A DNA stretch of 64,000 bases from Microbacterium endophyticum. Lineage in GTDB: Bacteria; Actinomycetota; Actinomycetes; Actinomycetales; Microbacteriaceae. The translations under genes and the position numbers were made by a program. Positions within the stretch are counted from its first letter, which is position 1. Every line of letters begins with the position of its first letter. The DNA lies in assembly GCF_011047135.1 (NCBI RefSeq), contig NZ_CP049255.1, positions 248,001 to 312,000 on the forward strand, in the 5' to 3' direction. Shown piece after piece: positions 8,295-18,271 of the stretch. The notes below the pieces were generated by a model, which was not told the DNA's origin, did no database searches, and worked only from the letters and a program-made list of their open reading frames with translations.

Positions 8295-9230
8295 CTATAC
8301 GCTTCCCGCGGCGAGGTCGGCGACGCCGATTATGCCCGCGTCATTTACGAGAGCGGCAATGACGAACTCAGCGACCGGCCGCTTGCCGTAGCCCGGTAGC
8401 GAAGTGCGGTAGGCAGCGCGCATGGGAGTCAGGAGGTCCTCACCGAGCTGTGCGACTCCCCCGCCGATAACGAAAAGTTCTGGGTCAAGCACGGCTTGAA
8501 ACCCGCCGCACGCTTCTCCAAGCGCCGTGGCAACACGGCCGAGCGCTTCACGTGCTCCAGGATCGTTCGCCAAGACAAGTCGTGAGATCGCAGGTCCCGG
8601 AATCGCCCCTTTTTCGGCGCGAAGCTCAGCCAGAGCGCGCCCGATCCCACCGCCGTCGGCGATCGCGTTGGCTTCACGCTGCAGCGCGCGACCAGAGGCG
8701 TACTGCTCGAGGCATCCGCGCTGACCGCACCCACAGGGTAAACCGTCCCGGATGAACCGCATATGGCCAAGCTCTCCTGCGACACCGTGGCCACCGCGAT
8801 ACATCTCACCGTTCACGATGACGGCGCCACCGACCCCCGTACCCATTGTGAGCATCACGATGTCTCGATATCCCCGCCCCGCACCAAAACGATACTCAGC
8901 CCAGCCCGCAGCGTTGGCATCGTTCTCGATAGTGACAGGCATGCCGATACGCGACTCGAGCTTCGCTCTGAGTGGCTCGTTCTGCCAGGCAATATTGGGT
9001 GCGTGAATGACAGTGGCTCGATCACGGTCGATGAAACCGGCTGCGGCTACTCCAACTGCACCGATCTCTCGATGGGCCGCGAAGTGACGCACCATGTCCG
9101 AGACAGCTTCGGCGAGCAGATCTGGATCTTTCGGTGTGTCAACGCGGGTCTTTTCGATGATGACGCCATCGGGGTCGACAACCCCGCCCGCGATCTTGGT
9201 TCCACCGATATCGATTCCGACTGTGAGCAC
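8295..9230 (-). CDS. ROK-family sugar kinase, probable glucokinase
   Basis: A 311-residue kinase that opens with the phosphate-binding DIGGTKIAGG (residues 6-15) and carries the ROK zinc site CGCGQRGCLEQ near 165-175, preceded by GELGHMRF. These features fit ATP-dependent glucokinases of actinobacteria that feed glycolysis. ROK proteins with DNA-binding domains are excluded because there is no N-terminal helix-turn-helix. A GTG start at 9230 has AAAGGACA about 7 bases upstream. It overlaps no neighbour but is tightly coupled to plsC. Substrate could be glucose or another hexose; glucose is most likely. Confidence 0.87.
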   Translation of the reverse strand: MLTVGIDIGGTKIAGGVVDPDGVIIEKTRVDTPKDPDLLAEAVSDMVRHFAAHREIGAVGVAAAGFIDRDRATVIHAPNIAWQNEPLRAKLESRIGMPVTIENDANAAGWAEYRFGAGRGYRDIVMLTMGTGVGGAVIVNGEMYRGGHGVAGELGHMRFIRDGLPCGCGQRGCLEQYASGRALQREANAIADGGGIGRALAELRAEKGAIPGPAISRLVLANDPGAREALGRVATALGEACGGFQAVLDPELFVIGGGVAQLGEDLLTPMRAAYRTSLPGYGKRPVAEFVIAALVNDAGIIGVADLAAGSV

Positions 9231-9357
9231 TGAGCTGTCCTTTCACCACACCAAAAGCCTTGTGAAGTCTAACTACCCAACAGGGGCGAGACTGAGTGTC
9301 ATCAACCAGTACACTTGAGTGTCATCCACACGCTACGGTGCCAAAGGAGTTGCCGAC

Positions 9358-11190
9358 ATGAGCGCTTTACAGTTCGACGTCCCCGCAATCGTTCCAGCAG
9401 ACCCGACGGGTAACGTCGCTGATCTTCTGGTCGAACGAGTTGCCGCCACACCCGACAGGCCGCTATTCGCTGTTCCAGACGGCACGGGCTGGCGCGACAT
9501 TTCGGCTTTGGAATTCGAGAAGCAGGTCATCGCGCTCGCCAAGGGCTTTGCCGCGGCAGGCGTGCAACCCGGCGAGAAAGTCGCGTTCCTGGCGCGCACG
9601 ACCTACGACTGGACGCTCGTCGATTTCGCACTCTTCTACGCGGGCGCGATCATGGTTCCGATCTACGAGACGAGCTCGTCAAGTCAGATCGAGTGGATTC
9701 TGTCGGATTCCGGCGCGGTGGCGTGCATCGTTGAATCACCCGAGCATTCCGAGCGTCTTGCTGCCGTTCGTGCAAATCTTCCGCTCGTCGAAAAAGTGTG
9801 GGAGATGCAAGCCGGTGACCTCGATCGCGTTGCGGCAGCCGGTGGAGATATTACGGACTCCGAGATCGACCATCGTCGATCGATCGCTCAAGCTGCCGAT
9901 ATCGCGACCCTCATCTATACGTCGGGTTCGACGGGAAGACCAAAGGGTTGCGTCCTCACCCACAGCAACTTTGTCGAGCTGTCGCGAAACTCCGCTAAGG
10001 CACTCCACGATGTCGTCGAGGTTCCCGGAGCGTCCACGCTCCTGTTCATAACCACGGCCCACGTTTTCGCCCGTTTTATTTCGATCTTGAACGTCCACGC
10101 GGGCGTAAAGACGGGGCACCAGCCAGACACGAAACAGCTTCTTCCCGCGCTCGGGAGCTTCAAGCCGACGTATCTTCTGGCCGTGCCCCGCGTGTTCGAA
10201 AAGGTCTATAACTCAGCTGAGCAGAAGGCGGAAAGCGGGGGGAAGGGAAAGATCTTCCGTGCCGCCGCCCACGCTGCCGTCGAACATTCGGCCCTCATCC
10301 AAGAGGGCAAGCGCGTTCCACTCGGCCTTCGCGTGAAATTCCGTCTCTTCGACAAACTCGTCTATTCAAAGCTCCGCGAAGCTATGGGCGGGCGCGTTGT
10401 GTATGCAGTCTCGGGCTCGGCGCCCCTGGGGCCCCGCCTCGGACATTTCTTCCACAGCTTGGGAGTGACGATCTTGGAAGGCTACGGCCTCACTGAGACG
10501 ACGGCTCCTGCCACCGTGAATCTCGCACACACCTCGAAGATCGGCACTGTTGGGCCGGTTCTTCCTGGCGTCGGCGTGCGTCTCGCAGAGGACGGCGAGA
10601 TAGAGGTGCGCGGCGTCAACGTTTTCAAGGAGTACTGGCGTAATCCGGAAGCAACCGCTGCGGCCTTCGACGGCGACTGGTTCAAAACTGGTGACGTCGG
10701 CACTTTCGACGACGCGGGTTTCCTCACGATTACGGGTCGCAAGAAAGAGCTCATCGTGACCGCTGGTGGGAAGAATGTCGCGCCCGCGGTTCTCGAGGAT
10801 CCGATTCGCGCAAACCCCATCGTTGGGCAGGTTGTCGTCGTCGGCGACCAGAAGCCGTTCATTGCAGCGCTGATCACGCTTGATCCCGAAATGCTGCCGT
10901 CGTGGCTCGGAAACAACGGTCTTCCATCCGATATGTCATTGGCGGACGCCGCACGCAACAGCAAGGTACGGTCCGAGATTCAATCAGCTATCGACGTCGC
11001 GAATGGAAATGTGTCGCGAGCAGAGTCGATTCGTAAGTTCACGATTCTCGACAGCGAGTGGACCGAGGCCAGCGGGCACCTCACACCGAAGCTGAGCATC
11101 AAGCGAAACGTCATCATGAGCGACTTCTCCGACGAGGTCGAAGAGCTCTATGCGGCCCCCATCAACACGACGAACATTTCGCTACCGTAA
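9358..11190 (+). CDS. Long-chain acyl-CoA synthetase (FadD15-like AMP-forming ligase)
   Basis: A 610-residue adenylate-forming enzyme that activates fatty acids with ATP and coenzyme A. The AMP-binding P-loop TSGSTGRPKG lies near 198, YGLTET near 380, and the TGDVG and GRKKELIVTAGGKN hinge region near 443-478. The start at 9358 is preferred because AAAGGAG lies 10 bases upstream; an in-frame GTG at 9319 lacks a site. The length and the KKELIVTAGGKNVAP block place it with the FadD15/long-chain group. It is monocistronic, converging with def after 6 bases. Confidence 0.93.
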   Translation: MSALQFDVPAIVPADPTGNVADLLVERVAATPDRPLFAVPDGTGWRDISALEFEKQVIALAKGFAAAGVQPGEKVAFLARTTYDWTLVDFALFYAGAIMVPIYETSSSSQIEWILSDSGAVACIVESPEHSERLAAVRANLPLVEKVWEMQAGDLDRVAAAGGDITDSEIDHRRSIAQAADIATLIYTSGSTGRPKGCVLTHSNFVELSRNSAKALHDVVEVPGASTLLFITTAHVFARFISILNVHAGVKTGHQPDTKQLLPALGSFKPTYLLAVPRVFEKVYNSAEQKAESGGKGKIFRAAAHAAVEHSALIQEGKRVPLGLRVKFRLFDKLVYSKLREAMGGRVVYAVSGSAPLGPRLGHFFHSLGVTILEGYGLTETTAPATVNLAHTSKIGTVGPVLPGVGVRLAEDGEIEVRGVNVFKEYWRNPEATAAAFDGDWFKTGDVGTFDDAGFLTITGRKKELIVTAGGKNVAPAVLEDPIRANPIVGQVVVVGDQKPFIAALITLDPEMLPSWLGNNGLPSDMSLADAARNSKVRSEIQSAIDVANGNVSRAESIRKFTILDSEWTEASGHLTPKLSIKRNVIMSDFSDEVEELYAAPINTTNISLP

Positions 11191-11196
11191 GACGGC

Positions 11197-11688
11197 TCAG
11201 AACCAATCGCTCTCGCGAACCTCACGCATCGCCGCACGGCGTGTGAGAGGAGTAAGGCGGTCAAGGTACAGCATGCCGTCCAAGTGATCGGTTTCGTGCT
11301 GGAGTGCTTGGGCAAGCAGGCCCTCTCCCTCCAGCACGACCTCGTTCCCCTCGAGGTCGATGCCGACAGCTTTCGCCCAGGGGTATCGAGGCGTGTCATG
11401 CCAGAGACCAGGAACCGACAAACATCCCTCGCCAATCAGCTCCGGCTCACCGCGAACTTCTACCAGCGTCGGGTTGAGGACATAACCGATGTCCCCGTCG
11501 ATGTTGTAGCTAAACGCGCGAACGCCAACGCCGATCTGCGGCGCGGCCACGCCCGCTCTCCCGGGAAGCTCAACCGTGTCGAGAAGATCTTGAACCAGGG
11601 CATGTGTTCCTGCATCGATCGTTGTGATCACGGCACACGACGACTTCAAAACCGGGTCTCCGAACACCCGGATACTCCGCACTGCCAT
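11197..11688 (-). CDS. def: Peptide deformylase
   Basis: Removes the formyl group from the N-terminal methionine of new proteins. All three family motifs are present: GVAAPQIG (46-53), EGCLSVPG with metal ligand C89, and HETDH with H131, catalytic E132 and H135. At 163 residues it is a type I-like actinobacterial enzyme. Its ATG shares bases with the stop codon of the upstream MinD-like gene (TAATG at 11690-11686), so translation is coupled. A housekeeping gene unless a second copy exists elsewhere. Confidence 0.96.
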   Translation of the reverse strand: MAVRSIRVFGDPVLKSSCAVITTIDAGTHALVQDLLDTVELPGRAGVAAPQIGVGVRAFSYNIDGDIGYVLNPTLVEVRGEPELIGEGCLSVPGLWHDTPRYPWAKAVGIDLEGNEVVLEGEGLLAQALQHETDHLDGMLYLDRLTPLTRRAAMREVRESDWF

Positions 11689-13172
11689 TACGCGACCGGA
11701 GCGCCGGAACGTAGGCCCGTGACGACGCTCGCGGCCAGCGCGCGCGCAGCCATGCGAGTCGCGGGTTGCAGGCCGCGGAACGAGATCGTTGTGCCGCGAG
11801 CGATCAGCGGGTCGTACGGCAGTCGGATGACGTCACGCACACGCGTCCGGAAGTGCGCCTCGAGTTCGTCTGCCCGAATGAGGGGAACGCCCGGCCGTGC
11901 CGTGTTTAGCACGACGACAGCTTCACGAGCTTGATCCTCGAATCCGTTCGTCTCAAGCCAGGTAAGCGTCTCGGACGCGAGGCGCGCTTCGTCGACGCTG
12001 AGGCCGGCGACGACGACAATGCGGTCGGCGCGGTCGAGCGTTGCTGACATGACAGAGTGCACGATTCCGGTGCCGGTATCTGTCAACACGATCGAGTAGT
12101 AGTGCGCAGCGAGTTCAGCGACATCGTTGTAGTCGGTATCACTGAATGCTTCATGCACGGTGGGGTCGGCATCCGAAGACAGCACATCAAGTCGTGTCTC
12201 GTCTCTCGCGACGATCGTGGAGATGTCGTTGAATCCAACGACATCGCTTCGTGTCCGGGCGAGATCCCGCACAGTTCGTCCGCTCGAACGCTCGAGACGA
12301 TCGGCAAGCGTGCCGCGATCGGGGTTTGCATCGACCGCGATGACACGATCGTCACGCGCATCCGCGAGTGCCATCCCCAAAAGAGTTGTGACGGTCGTCT
12401 TCCCAACCCCACCTTTTCGCGAAAGCACCGGGACGAAGCGTGCTCCGCCGGGTAGTGGTGCACTGATCACAGCATCAACTGCTTTGCGCTCACGCACGGC
12501 ACGGCTGTCTCCGAGGTTGACTCGATGACGCGTCAACGAATATACGAGCTGCCGCCACGTGCCTTCAGGCTCGGCCGCCGTCAGCTTTCCCTGGTCGAGC
12601 AATCGGTCATCGGTGAGCAGGTCAGCGCTCTCTCGGTGGGAGGTGCGGTCATCGATTCGTTTGGCGGCGAAGGTCATGGCGCTGGCGCCGTCGGAGACTG
12701 CGCCCCCTCGCCTCTCCATCTCGTTCGACGACTCGGGTGCTTTGTGAGCTGCAACCACGGCGGCCTCCGGTGTATCGGTCATTGACGATTCGACAGCCGG
12801 CTCGTCAAACGTGGCGTCGATATCGACGTCTTCTGGTTCGGTCAATGGTTCCGGCGCAAGGACGGCCACTCGCTCGAAGACAGCTTCCGACTCCGCCGCA
12901 TCTTCAGGCTCGTCCGGGAGTTCCGCCTCAGCAAAAACCTCGGCTCCAGATAGTTCTTCCGACTCGAAGACTTCGCCTGGTTCAACTTCGCCATCGAGGA
13001 CGTCGTCATCGTCATCAAAATCGTCATCCGAAGAAAACGGCATAGTGACCTTCACCTGCTCGGTCATCGCCCCGAGAATGCCGATGCTGGTGGTGTCAAT
13101 GATGGTGGGTTCGTCGAGAACGCCGTGGTCATCGTCGATGACGGCTTTCGCGTCTGTGGGGTCGAGGGTCAC
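11688..13172 (-). CDS. MinD/ParA-like ATPase with long acidic N-terminal extension
   Basis: A 494-residue protein. The C-terminal half is a SIMIBI ATPase with a deviant Walker A motif, [11 protein letters not shown] near 250-260, followed by [17 protein letters not shown]. The first 180 or so residues are low complexity and strongly acidic, with runs of Asp and Glu (for example [16 protein letters not shown]), and are probably disordered. The linker [18 protein letters not shown] resembles the one before the ATPase domain in EspI-like proteins tied to type VII secretion in mycobacteria, but no WXG100 or ESX gene is in the window. The GTG at 13172 is chosen because GGAG lies about 8 bases upstream. 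Partner and cargo are unknown. Confidence 0.8.
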   Translation of the reverse strand: MTLDPTDAKAVIDDDHGVLDEPTIIDTTSIGILGAMTEQVKVTMPFSSDDDFDDDDDVLDGEVEPGEVFESEELSGAEVFAEAELPDEPEDAAESEAVFERVAVLAPEPLTEPEDVDIDATFDEPAVESSMTDTPEAAVVAAHKAPESSNEMERRGGAVSDGASAMTFAAKRIDDRTSHRESADLLTDDRLLDQGKLTAAEPEGTWRQLVYSLTRHRVNLGDSRAVRERKAVDAVISAPLPGGARFVPVLSRKGGVGKTTVTTLLGMALADARDDRVIAVDANPDRGTLADRLERSSGRTVRDLARTRSDVVGFNDISTIVARDETRLDVLSSDADPTVHEAFSDTDYNDVAELAAHYYSIVLTDTGTGIVHSVMSATLDRADRIVVVAGLSVDEARLASETLTWLETNGFEDQAREAVVVLNTARPGVPLIRADELEAHFRTRVRDVIRLPYDPLIARGTTISFRGLQPATRMAARALAASVVTGLRSGAPVA

Positions 13173-13220
13173 TGCAGTAGCTCCAAACGGGCAACGAGAA
13201 TGCACGTCGCCCGACTCAGG

Positions 13221-16200
13221 TTACTGCGGCGGGCGGACCACGACCAAAAGATCACCAGCTTCCAGCTGTTGCGTGCCGACCATCGCGGTGCGTTCGATGA
13301 CGCCATCGATGGACGTTGTGATGGCCGCTTCCATCTTCATCGCCTCAATGGACGCGACGGCCTGACCGGCGGTGACCTTGTCACCGATCGTAACTTTCAG
13401 AGTGACAGCACCTGAGAACGGAGCGGCAATCTGTCCGGGTTTTGAGGTGTCTGCCTTTTCGGCTGTGCGGCTGTCGACTTCAATACTTCGATCGCGGACG
13501 AAGACGGGACGAAGCTGGCCGTTGAGCGTCGTCATGACAGTGCGCATGCCCTTATTGTCGGCTTCGCCAATCGCTTCGAGCCCGACGAAGAGCTGCACAC
13601 CGCGCTCGATCTCGACGACATGCTCAGACCCCTGAACGAGCCCGTAGAGGTAGTCGGACGTATCGAGCACACTCAGGTCACCAAACTGCTCACGTGACGT
13701 CTGAAAAGAGCGGGTCGGCACCGGAAAAAGCAGGCGATTGAGTGCCTCACGACGTTGTTTGCCCTCGCCACCGAGATCCGCTGCATCTTCATCGGCGAGG
13801 TCAGCGACCGCAGCTTTCACCTCGCGACCGGCGAGCACTTTCGACCGGAAGGGTTCTGGCCATCCGCCGGGCAGATCTCCCAGTTCACCCGCCATAAAAC
13901 CAACCACAGAGTCGGGAACATCGAAACGCTCGGGGTGTGCTTCAAAGTCAGCGGGGTCAGCGCGAACGGCAGCGAGATGAAGCGCGAGATCGCCGACGAC
14001 TTTAGATGACGGCGTGACTTTGGGCACCCTGCCAAGAATCTTGTTCGCGGCCGCGTACATGTCTTCGATGAGTTCGAAGTCTTCAGAAAGGCCCAGAGCA
14101 ATCGCCTGCTGCCGCAGGTTCGATAGCTGCCCGCCGGGAATCTCGTGGTGGTACACACGGCCGGTTGGGCCGGGAAGACCTGATTCGAACGGACGGTACA
14201 TGTGACGTACCGCCTCCCAGTACGGCTCTAGGTCGCACACCGCGGCGAGAGAGATACCCGTATCGCGCTCGGTATGAGCGAGCGCCGCGACAAGAGCCGA
14301 CAGCGAGGGCTGACTCGTCGTTCCGGCCATGGGTGCTGCCGCAGCGTCGACCGCGTCCGCACCAGCCGCGCTCGCGGCTAGAAGAGTCGCGAGCTGCCCT
14401 CCGGCGGTGTCGTGAGTGTGGACGTGAACGGGAGCTGCGAACTCGGCGCGAAGGGCCGACACCAGCCGACTGGCCGCTGCGGGGCGCAGAAGACCCGCCA
14501 TGTCCTTCACCGCGAGGATGTGCGCTCCGGCATCCATCATCTGCTCGGCCAGTCGGAGATAGTAATCGAGCGTGTAGAGCTCTTCGGCCGGATCAAGCAA
14601 GTCGCCCGTATAGCAAAGAGCCGCCTCCGCGACGGTCGTACCGGTCGCGAGCACCGCGTCGATTGCAGGACGCATTTGCGACACATCGTTGAGTGCGTCG
14701 AATATTCGGAAGATGTCAACGCCTCCCGCGGCCGCCTCCGCGACGAAGGCGTCGGTGACCTTCGTTGGGTAGGGCGTGTACCCCACAGTGTTTCGCCCCC
14801 GCAGCAACATCTGAATCGCGACGTTAGGAAGCGCTTGACGCAGCGCATCGAGGCGCTCCCACGGATCTTCGCCGAGGAACCTCAGAGCCACGTCATACGT
14901 TGCGCCACCCCAGGCCTCAACAGACAGAAGCTCCGGTGTCATCTGCGCCACGAACGGCGCGACGGCCGCGAGATCGCGCGTTCGCACTCGGGTCGCGAGC
15001 AAAGATTGGTGCGCGTCACGGAATGTCGTCTCGGTGACGGCTAGCGGCGTCTGCGCGCGCAGCTCAGCGGAAAAGGCCCGTGGGCCGAGTTCCTGGAGGC
15101 GCTGACGTGATCCAGGCCGGGGAGTCAACGTCGACAGATCGAGCGATGGGAGTTTCGCGCGAGGGTCGGTGTGAAGTGGGTTCTCACCGTGGGGTTTATT
15201 GACGGTGACGTCAACAAGCCAGTTGAGTACTTTCGTCCCGCGATCTTTCGACTCACGCCCTTTCAAAAGCTCTGGACGTTCTTCAATGAACGAGGTACTC
15301 AGGTCTCCATCGACGAACGATGGATCGTCGAGCACCGCCTGCAGAAAAGGGATGTTCGTCGCAACGCCGCGAATTCGAAATTCAGCGAGCGCACGCCGCG
15401 CGCGCCTGACCGCCGCAGAAAAGTCTCGTCCGCGACAGGTGAGCTTCGCGAGCATAGAGTCGAAGTGCGGGCTTACCTGAGATCCGGCAGCTGTCGTGCC
15501 ACCATCGAGGCGGATTCCCGCTCCTCCCGGCGATCGGTAGGTCGTTATTTTGCCGGTGTCCGGTCGAAAATTCTGGGTCGGATCCTCAGTCGTGATCCGG
15601 CATTGCAGAGCCGCGCCACGCAGATGGATGTTGTCTTGGTCAAGGCCGAGATCGCTAAGGGTCTCCCCCGCCGCGATCCGCATCTGCGACTGCACGAGAT
15701 CTACGTCGGTCACCTCTTCCGTGACAGTGTGCTCGACCTGGATACGCGGGTTCATCTCGATGAACACCACTTCGCCCGCACGTGGACCCGCGGTCTCGAG
15801 GAGAAACTCGACAGTACCGGCATTCTCGTACCCGATCGATTGGGCAAACGCTACGGCGTACCGGTGCAACGCTGCACGCGTGCCATCCTCAAGATTCGGC
15901 GCTGGTGCGATCTCGATGACCTTTTGGTGCCGCCGTTGTACCGAGCAGTCCCGCTCGAAAAGGTGCACGGTGTGGCCAGCCTTGTCCGCCAGAATCTGCA
16001 CTTCGATATGGCGCGGACGCTGCACCGCCTGTTCGAGGAACATTCTGCTGTCTCCGAACGCGCTCTCTGCTTCGCGCATCGCCTCAGCTAGCGCAGGAGC
16101 CAGCTGCTCCGGGGATGCCACACGCCGCATTCCGCGCCCGCCACCGCCCGCGACGGCCTTCGCGAAGAGGGGAAACCCGATGTCTGCAGATTGTGCGAGA

Positions 16201-16631
16201 AGCGCATCAATGTCGCCCGATGCCGGGGTTGAGCGAAGCACCGGCACGCCAGCCGAAATCGCATGCTCTTTCGCCGTCACTTTGTTACCGGCCATCTCCA
16301 GCACGCTCGCTGATGGCCCGATGAAGACGATGCCGTTGGCGGCAGCCTTTTCGGAAAGTTCAGGGTTCTCGGAGAGAAACCCGTATCCCGGATAGATCGC
16401 GTCAGCGCCAGACTCTTTCGCGATGCGGATGATTTCGTCCACGTCGAGATAAGCGCGAACCGGGTGCCCCTGCTCTCCGATGCGATATGCCTCATCCGCC
16501 TTCAAACGATGCAGCGAATTTCGATCTTCGTGGGGATACACAGCGACCGTACGAGCACCGAGTTCGTATGCGGCACGAAACGCCCGGATGGCGATCTCAC
16601 CACGGTTGGCAACCAGGATCTTTCGGAACAT
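13221..16631 (-). CDS. pyc: Pyruvate carboxylase
   Basis: A biotin enzyme that carboxylates pyruvate to oxaloacetate to refill the TCA cycle. The 1136 residues hold, in order, biotin carboxylase (about 1-460, starting MFRKILVANRGEIAIR, with the glycine-rich AVAGGGGRGMRR loop), carboxyltransferase (about 530-820, TTFRDAHQSLLATR metal site), the PYC/OADA domain and a biotinyl domain with the modified lysine K1099 in EAMKME. The longer ORF starting at 16700 is rejected because the family begins at this methionine, which has GAAGG upstream. Length is normal and no motif is broken. It lies between two ParA-type genes. Confidence 0.97.
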   Translation of the reverse strand: MFRKILVANRGEIAIRAFRAAYELGARTVAVYPHEDRNSLHRLKADEAYRIGEQGHPVRAYLDVDEIIRIAKESGADAIYPGYGFLSENPELSEKAAANGIVFIGPSASVLEMAGNKVTAKEHAISAGVPVLRSTPASGDIDALLAQSADIGFPLFAKAVAGGGGRGMRRVASPEQLAPALAEAMREAESAFGDSRMFLEQAVQRPRHIEVQILADKAGHTVHLFERDCSVQRRHQKVIEIAPAPNLEDGTRAALHRYAVAFAQSIGYENAGTVEFLLETAGPRAGEVVFIEMNPRIQVEHTVTEEVTDVDLVQSQMRIAAGETLSDLGLDQDNIHLRGAALQCRITTEDPTQNFRPDTGKITTYRSPGGAGIRLDGGTTAAGSQVSPHFDSMLAKLTCRGRDFSAAVRRARRALAEFRIRGVATNIPFLQAVLDDPSFVDGDLSTSFIEERPELLKGRESKDRGTKVLNWLVDVTVNKPHGENPLHTDPRAKLPSLDLSTLTPRPGSRQRLQELGPRAFSAELRAQTPLAVTETTFRDAHQSLLATRVRTRDLAAVAPFVAQMTPELLSVEAWGGATYDVALRFLGEDPWERLDALRQALPNVAIQMLLRGRNTVGYTPYPTKVTDAFVAEAAAGGVDIFRIFDALNDVSQMRPAIDAVLATGTTVAEAALCYTGDLLDPAEELYTLDYYLRLAEQMMDAGAHILAVKDMAGLLRPAAASRLVSALRAEFAAPVHVHTHDTAGGQLATLLAASAAGADAVDAAAAPMAGTTSQPSLSALVAALAHTERDTGISLAAVCDLEPYWEAVRHMYRPFESGLPGPTGRVYHHEIPGGQLSNLRQQAIALGLSEDFELIEDMYAAANKILGRVPKVTPSSKVVGDLALHLAAVRADPADFEAHPERFDVPDSVVGFMAGELGDLPGGWPEPFRSKVLAGREVKAAVADLADEDAADLGGEGKQRREALNRLLFPVPTRSFQTSREQFGDLSVLDTSDYLYGLVQGSEHVVEIERGVQLFVGLEAIGEADNKGMRTVMTTLNGQLRPVFVRDRSIEVDSRTAEKADTSKPGQIAAPFSGAVTLKVTIGDKVTAGQAVASIEAMKMEAAITTSIDGVIERTAMVGTQQLEAGDLLVVVRPPQ

Positions 16632-16728
16632 ACGGTTCGGCCCTTCGCTGGGCGCGCAACCGGCCCGAGCGGAGCCGTGCGCGTGGCTGAGTGTGCTCAC
16701 AGCTTAAGGGACGGTAACGTAGACGATT

Positions 16729-17529
16729 GTGCACGTCCTTTCCGTCAGTTCGCTCAAGGGAGGCGTCGGCAAAACGACCGTAACTCTCGGACTCGCTTCA
16801 GCGGCATTCGCCCGCGGTGTCCGTACGCTCGTCGTCGACCTCGACCCGCAGTCCGACGTCTCTACGGGGATGGATATCCAGGTCGCTGGGCGACTAAATG
16901 TCGCCGACGTCCTCGCAAATCCGAAGGAGAAGGTGGTTAAGCAGGCCATCACCTCCAGCGGATGGGCGAAGGTACACCCCGGAACAATCGACGTGATGAT
17001 CGGCAGCCCGTCTGCCATCAACTTCGACGGGCCGCATCCGAGCGTTCGCGACGTGTGGAAGCTGGAAGAGGCTCTTGCAACGGTCGAAGCAGACTACGAC
17101 CTCGTCCTCATTGATTGCGCTCCGTCTCTCAATGCGCTCACCCGTACGGCGTGGGCTGCGAGCGACCGCGTCATCGTCATCACAGAGCCCGGGCTGTTCT
17201 CCGTCGCGGCAGCCGACCGTGCGCTGCGTGCAATCGAGGAGATTCGTCGCGGCCTTTCTCCTCGACTTCAGCCGCTCGGAATCGTCGTAAACCGTGTGCG
17301 CCCACAGTCGATCGAGCACCAATTCCGCATCAAGGAACTTCGCGACATGTTCGGTCCGCTTGTACTGGCACCTCAGCTCCCTGAGCGCACTTCGCTACAG
17401 CAGGCACAGGGCGCAGCGAAGCCGCTGCACGTCTGGCCTGGAGACTCGGCTCAAGAGCTCGCCGCAGACTTCGATGCTCTTCTAGACCGAGTCATCAGGA
17501 CAGGTCGCATCGAGCTTCCTGAGTCCTAA
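16729..17529 (+). CDS. ParA-family ATPase
   Basis: A 266-residue ParA/Soj-like protein with deviant Walker [11 protein letters not shown] (8-17), Walker A' DLDPQSDVSTGMD (near 43-55) and Walker B LVLIDCAPS (near 124). Such ATPases form gradients on the nucleoid or membrane to position DNA, enzymes or cell-pole complexes. There is no parB gene beside it, so it is unlikely to be the chromosomal segregation ParA, which normally pairs with ParB near the origin; it may position another cargo. The GTG start has no ribosome site and could be leaderless (TAACGT lies 8 bases upstream). It diverges from pyc and ends at a strong terminator. Confidence 0.85.
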   Translation: MHVLSVSSLKGGVGKTTVTLGLASAAFARGVRTLVVDLDPQSDVSTGMDIQVAGRLNVADVLANPKEKVVKQAITSSGWAKVHPGTIDVMIGSPSAINFDGPHPSVRDVWKLEEALATVEADYDLVLIDCAPSLNALTRTAWAASDRVIVITEPGLFSVAAADRALRAIEEIRRGLSPRLQPLGIVVNRVRPQSIEHQFRIKELRDMFGPLVLAPQLPERTSLQQAQGAAKPLHVWPGDSAQELAADFDALLDRVIRTGRIELPES

Positions 17530-17542
17530 GCCGAACCTCGCA

Positions 17543-17593
17543 ACATCTAAAAGGGGCACTTTCCGTTGTTCGGAAAGTGCCCCTTTTAGATGT
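17543..17593. terminator. Bidirectional terminator with a 23-bp perfect stem
   Basis: Bases 17543-17565 pair perfectly with 17571-17593 around the loop TTGTT. A-rich and T-rich flanks within the stem give a U tract in both directions, serving the convergent parA-like and MerR genes. Confidence 0.9.
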
Positions 17594-17627
17594 GACTGGC
17601 TGTTAAGACCGAAGCCAAGAGAGAAAG

Positions 17628-18173
17628 TCAGGCGGTGCGTTTCGCCCGACGCGCAGCGAGTTCGTCTACCGGGTCAGGCAATTGTGCCTCGAAGTTCACG
17701 AGAGTTGATTCAACTTCGCGCAAAACCTTGCCAACAGCTATACCGAAAACGCCCTGCCCACGGCTGACCAGGTCGATGACCTCGTCGTTCGATGTGCAGA
17801 GATATACGGATGCACCGTCACTCATGAGCGTGGTACCACTGAGATCCCGAATACCTGCGACTCGAAGCTGCTCAACGGCAGCGCGGATCTGCTGCAGAGA
17901 GATCCCGGTATCGAGAAGGCGCTTTACGAGCTTCAAGACCAGGATGTCGCGAAAGCCATAAAGGCGCTGTGAGCCTGATCCGGTGGCGCTTCGTACCGTC
18001 GGCTCGACGAGCTCCGTGCGGGCCCAATAGTCGAGCTGACGATAGGTGATCCCCGCCGCACGGGCAGCCGCAGCGCCCCGATAGCCGACCTCGTCGTCCA
18101 TCCTCGGGAGACCGTCTGTAAAAAGGAGGTCAGAAACGAAGCCATGTTCGCCGGTAACGTCATCAGCGGTCAC
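17628..18173 (-). CDS. MerR-family regulator (Rv1830-like)
   Basis: A 181-residue MerR-type protein. The winged helix-turn-helix starts near residue 30 (GYRGAAAARAAGITYRQLDY) and includes the wing GSQRLYGFRDILVLKLVKRL; a dimerisation helix follows and the C-terminal part is a short domain with VYLCTSNDEVIDLV. There is no cysteine cluster for metal binding. It resembles Rv1830, which in mycobacteria follows ftsR and a bifunctional nuclease gene. GAAGGAGGG lies 7 bases before the GTG, a strong site. Ligand and targets are not apparent. Confidence 0.87.
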   Translation of the reverse strand: MTADDVTGEHGFVSDLLFTDGLPRMDDEVGYRGAAAARAAGITYRQLDYWARTELVEPTVRSATGSGSQRLYGFRDILVLKLVKRLLDTGISLQQIRAAVEQLRVAGIRDLSGTTLMSDGASVYLCTSNDEVIDLVSRGQGVFGIAVGKVLREVESTLVNFEAQLPDPVDELAARRAKRTA

Positions 18174-18271
18174 GGTCTGACCCTCCTTCGCTCGTTGTGG
18201 TTTCCCTCAACGCTAGAGGAGGGAATGCCCTCCGGCAATGACATCCGTGACACGAAGTTGGCGTGTCGTCG

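Noticed and set aside
14412..16091. Large plus-strand frames opposite pyruvate carboxylase
   Set aside because: They are shadows of the carboxylase gene; the opposite strand has intact domains throughout.
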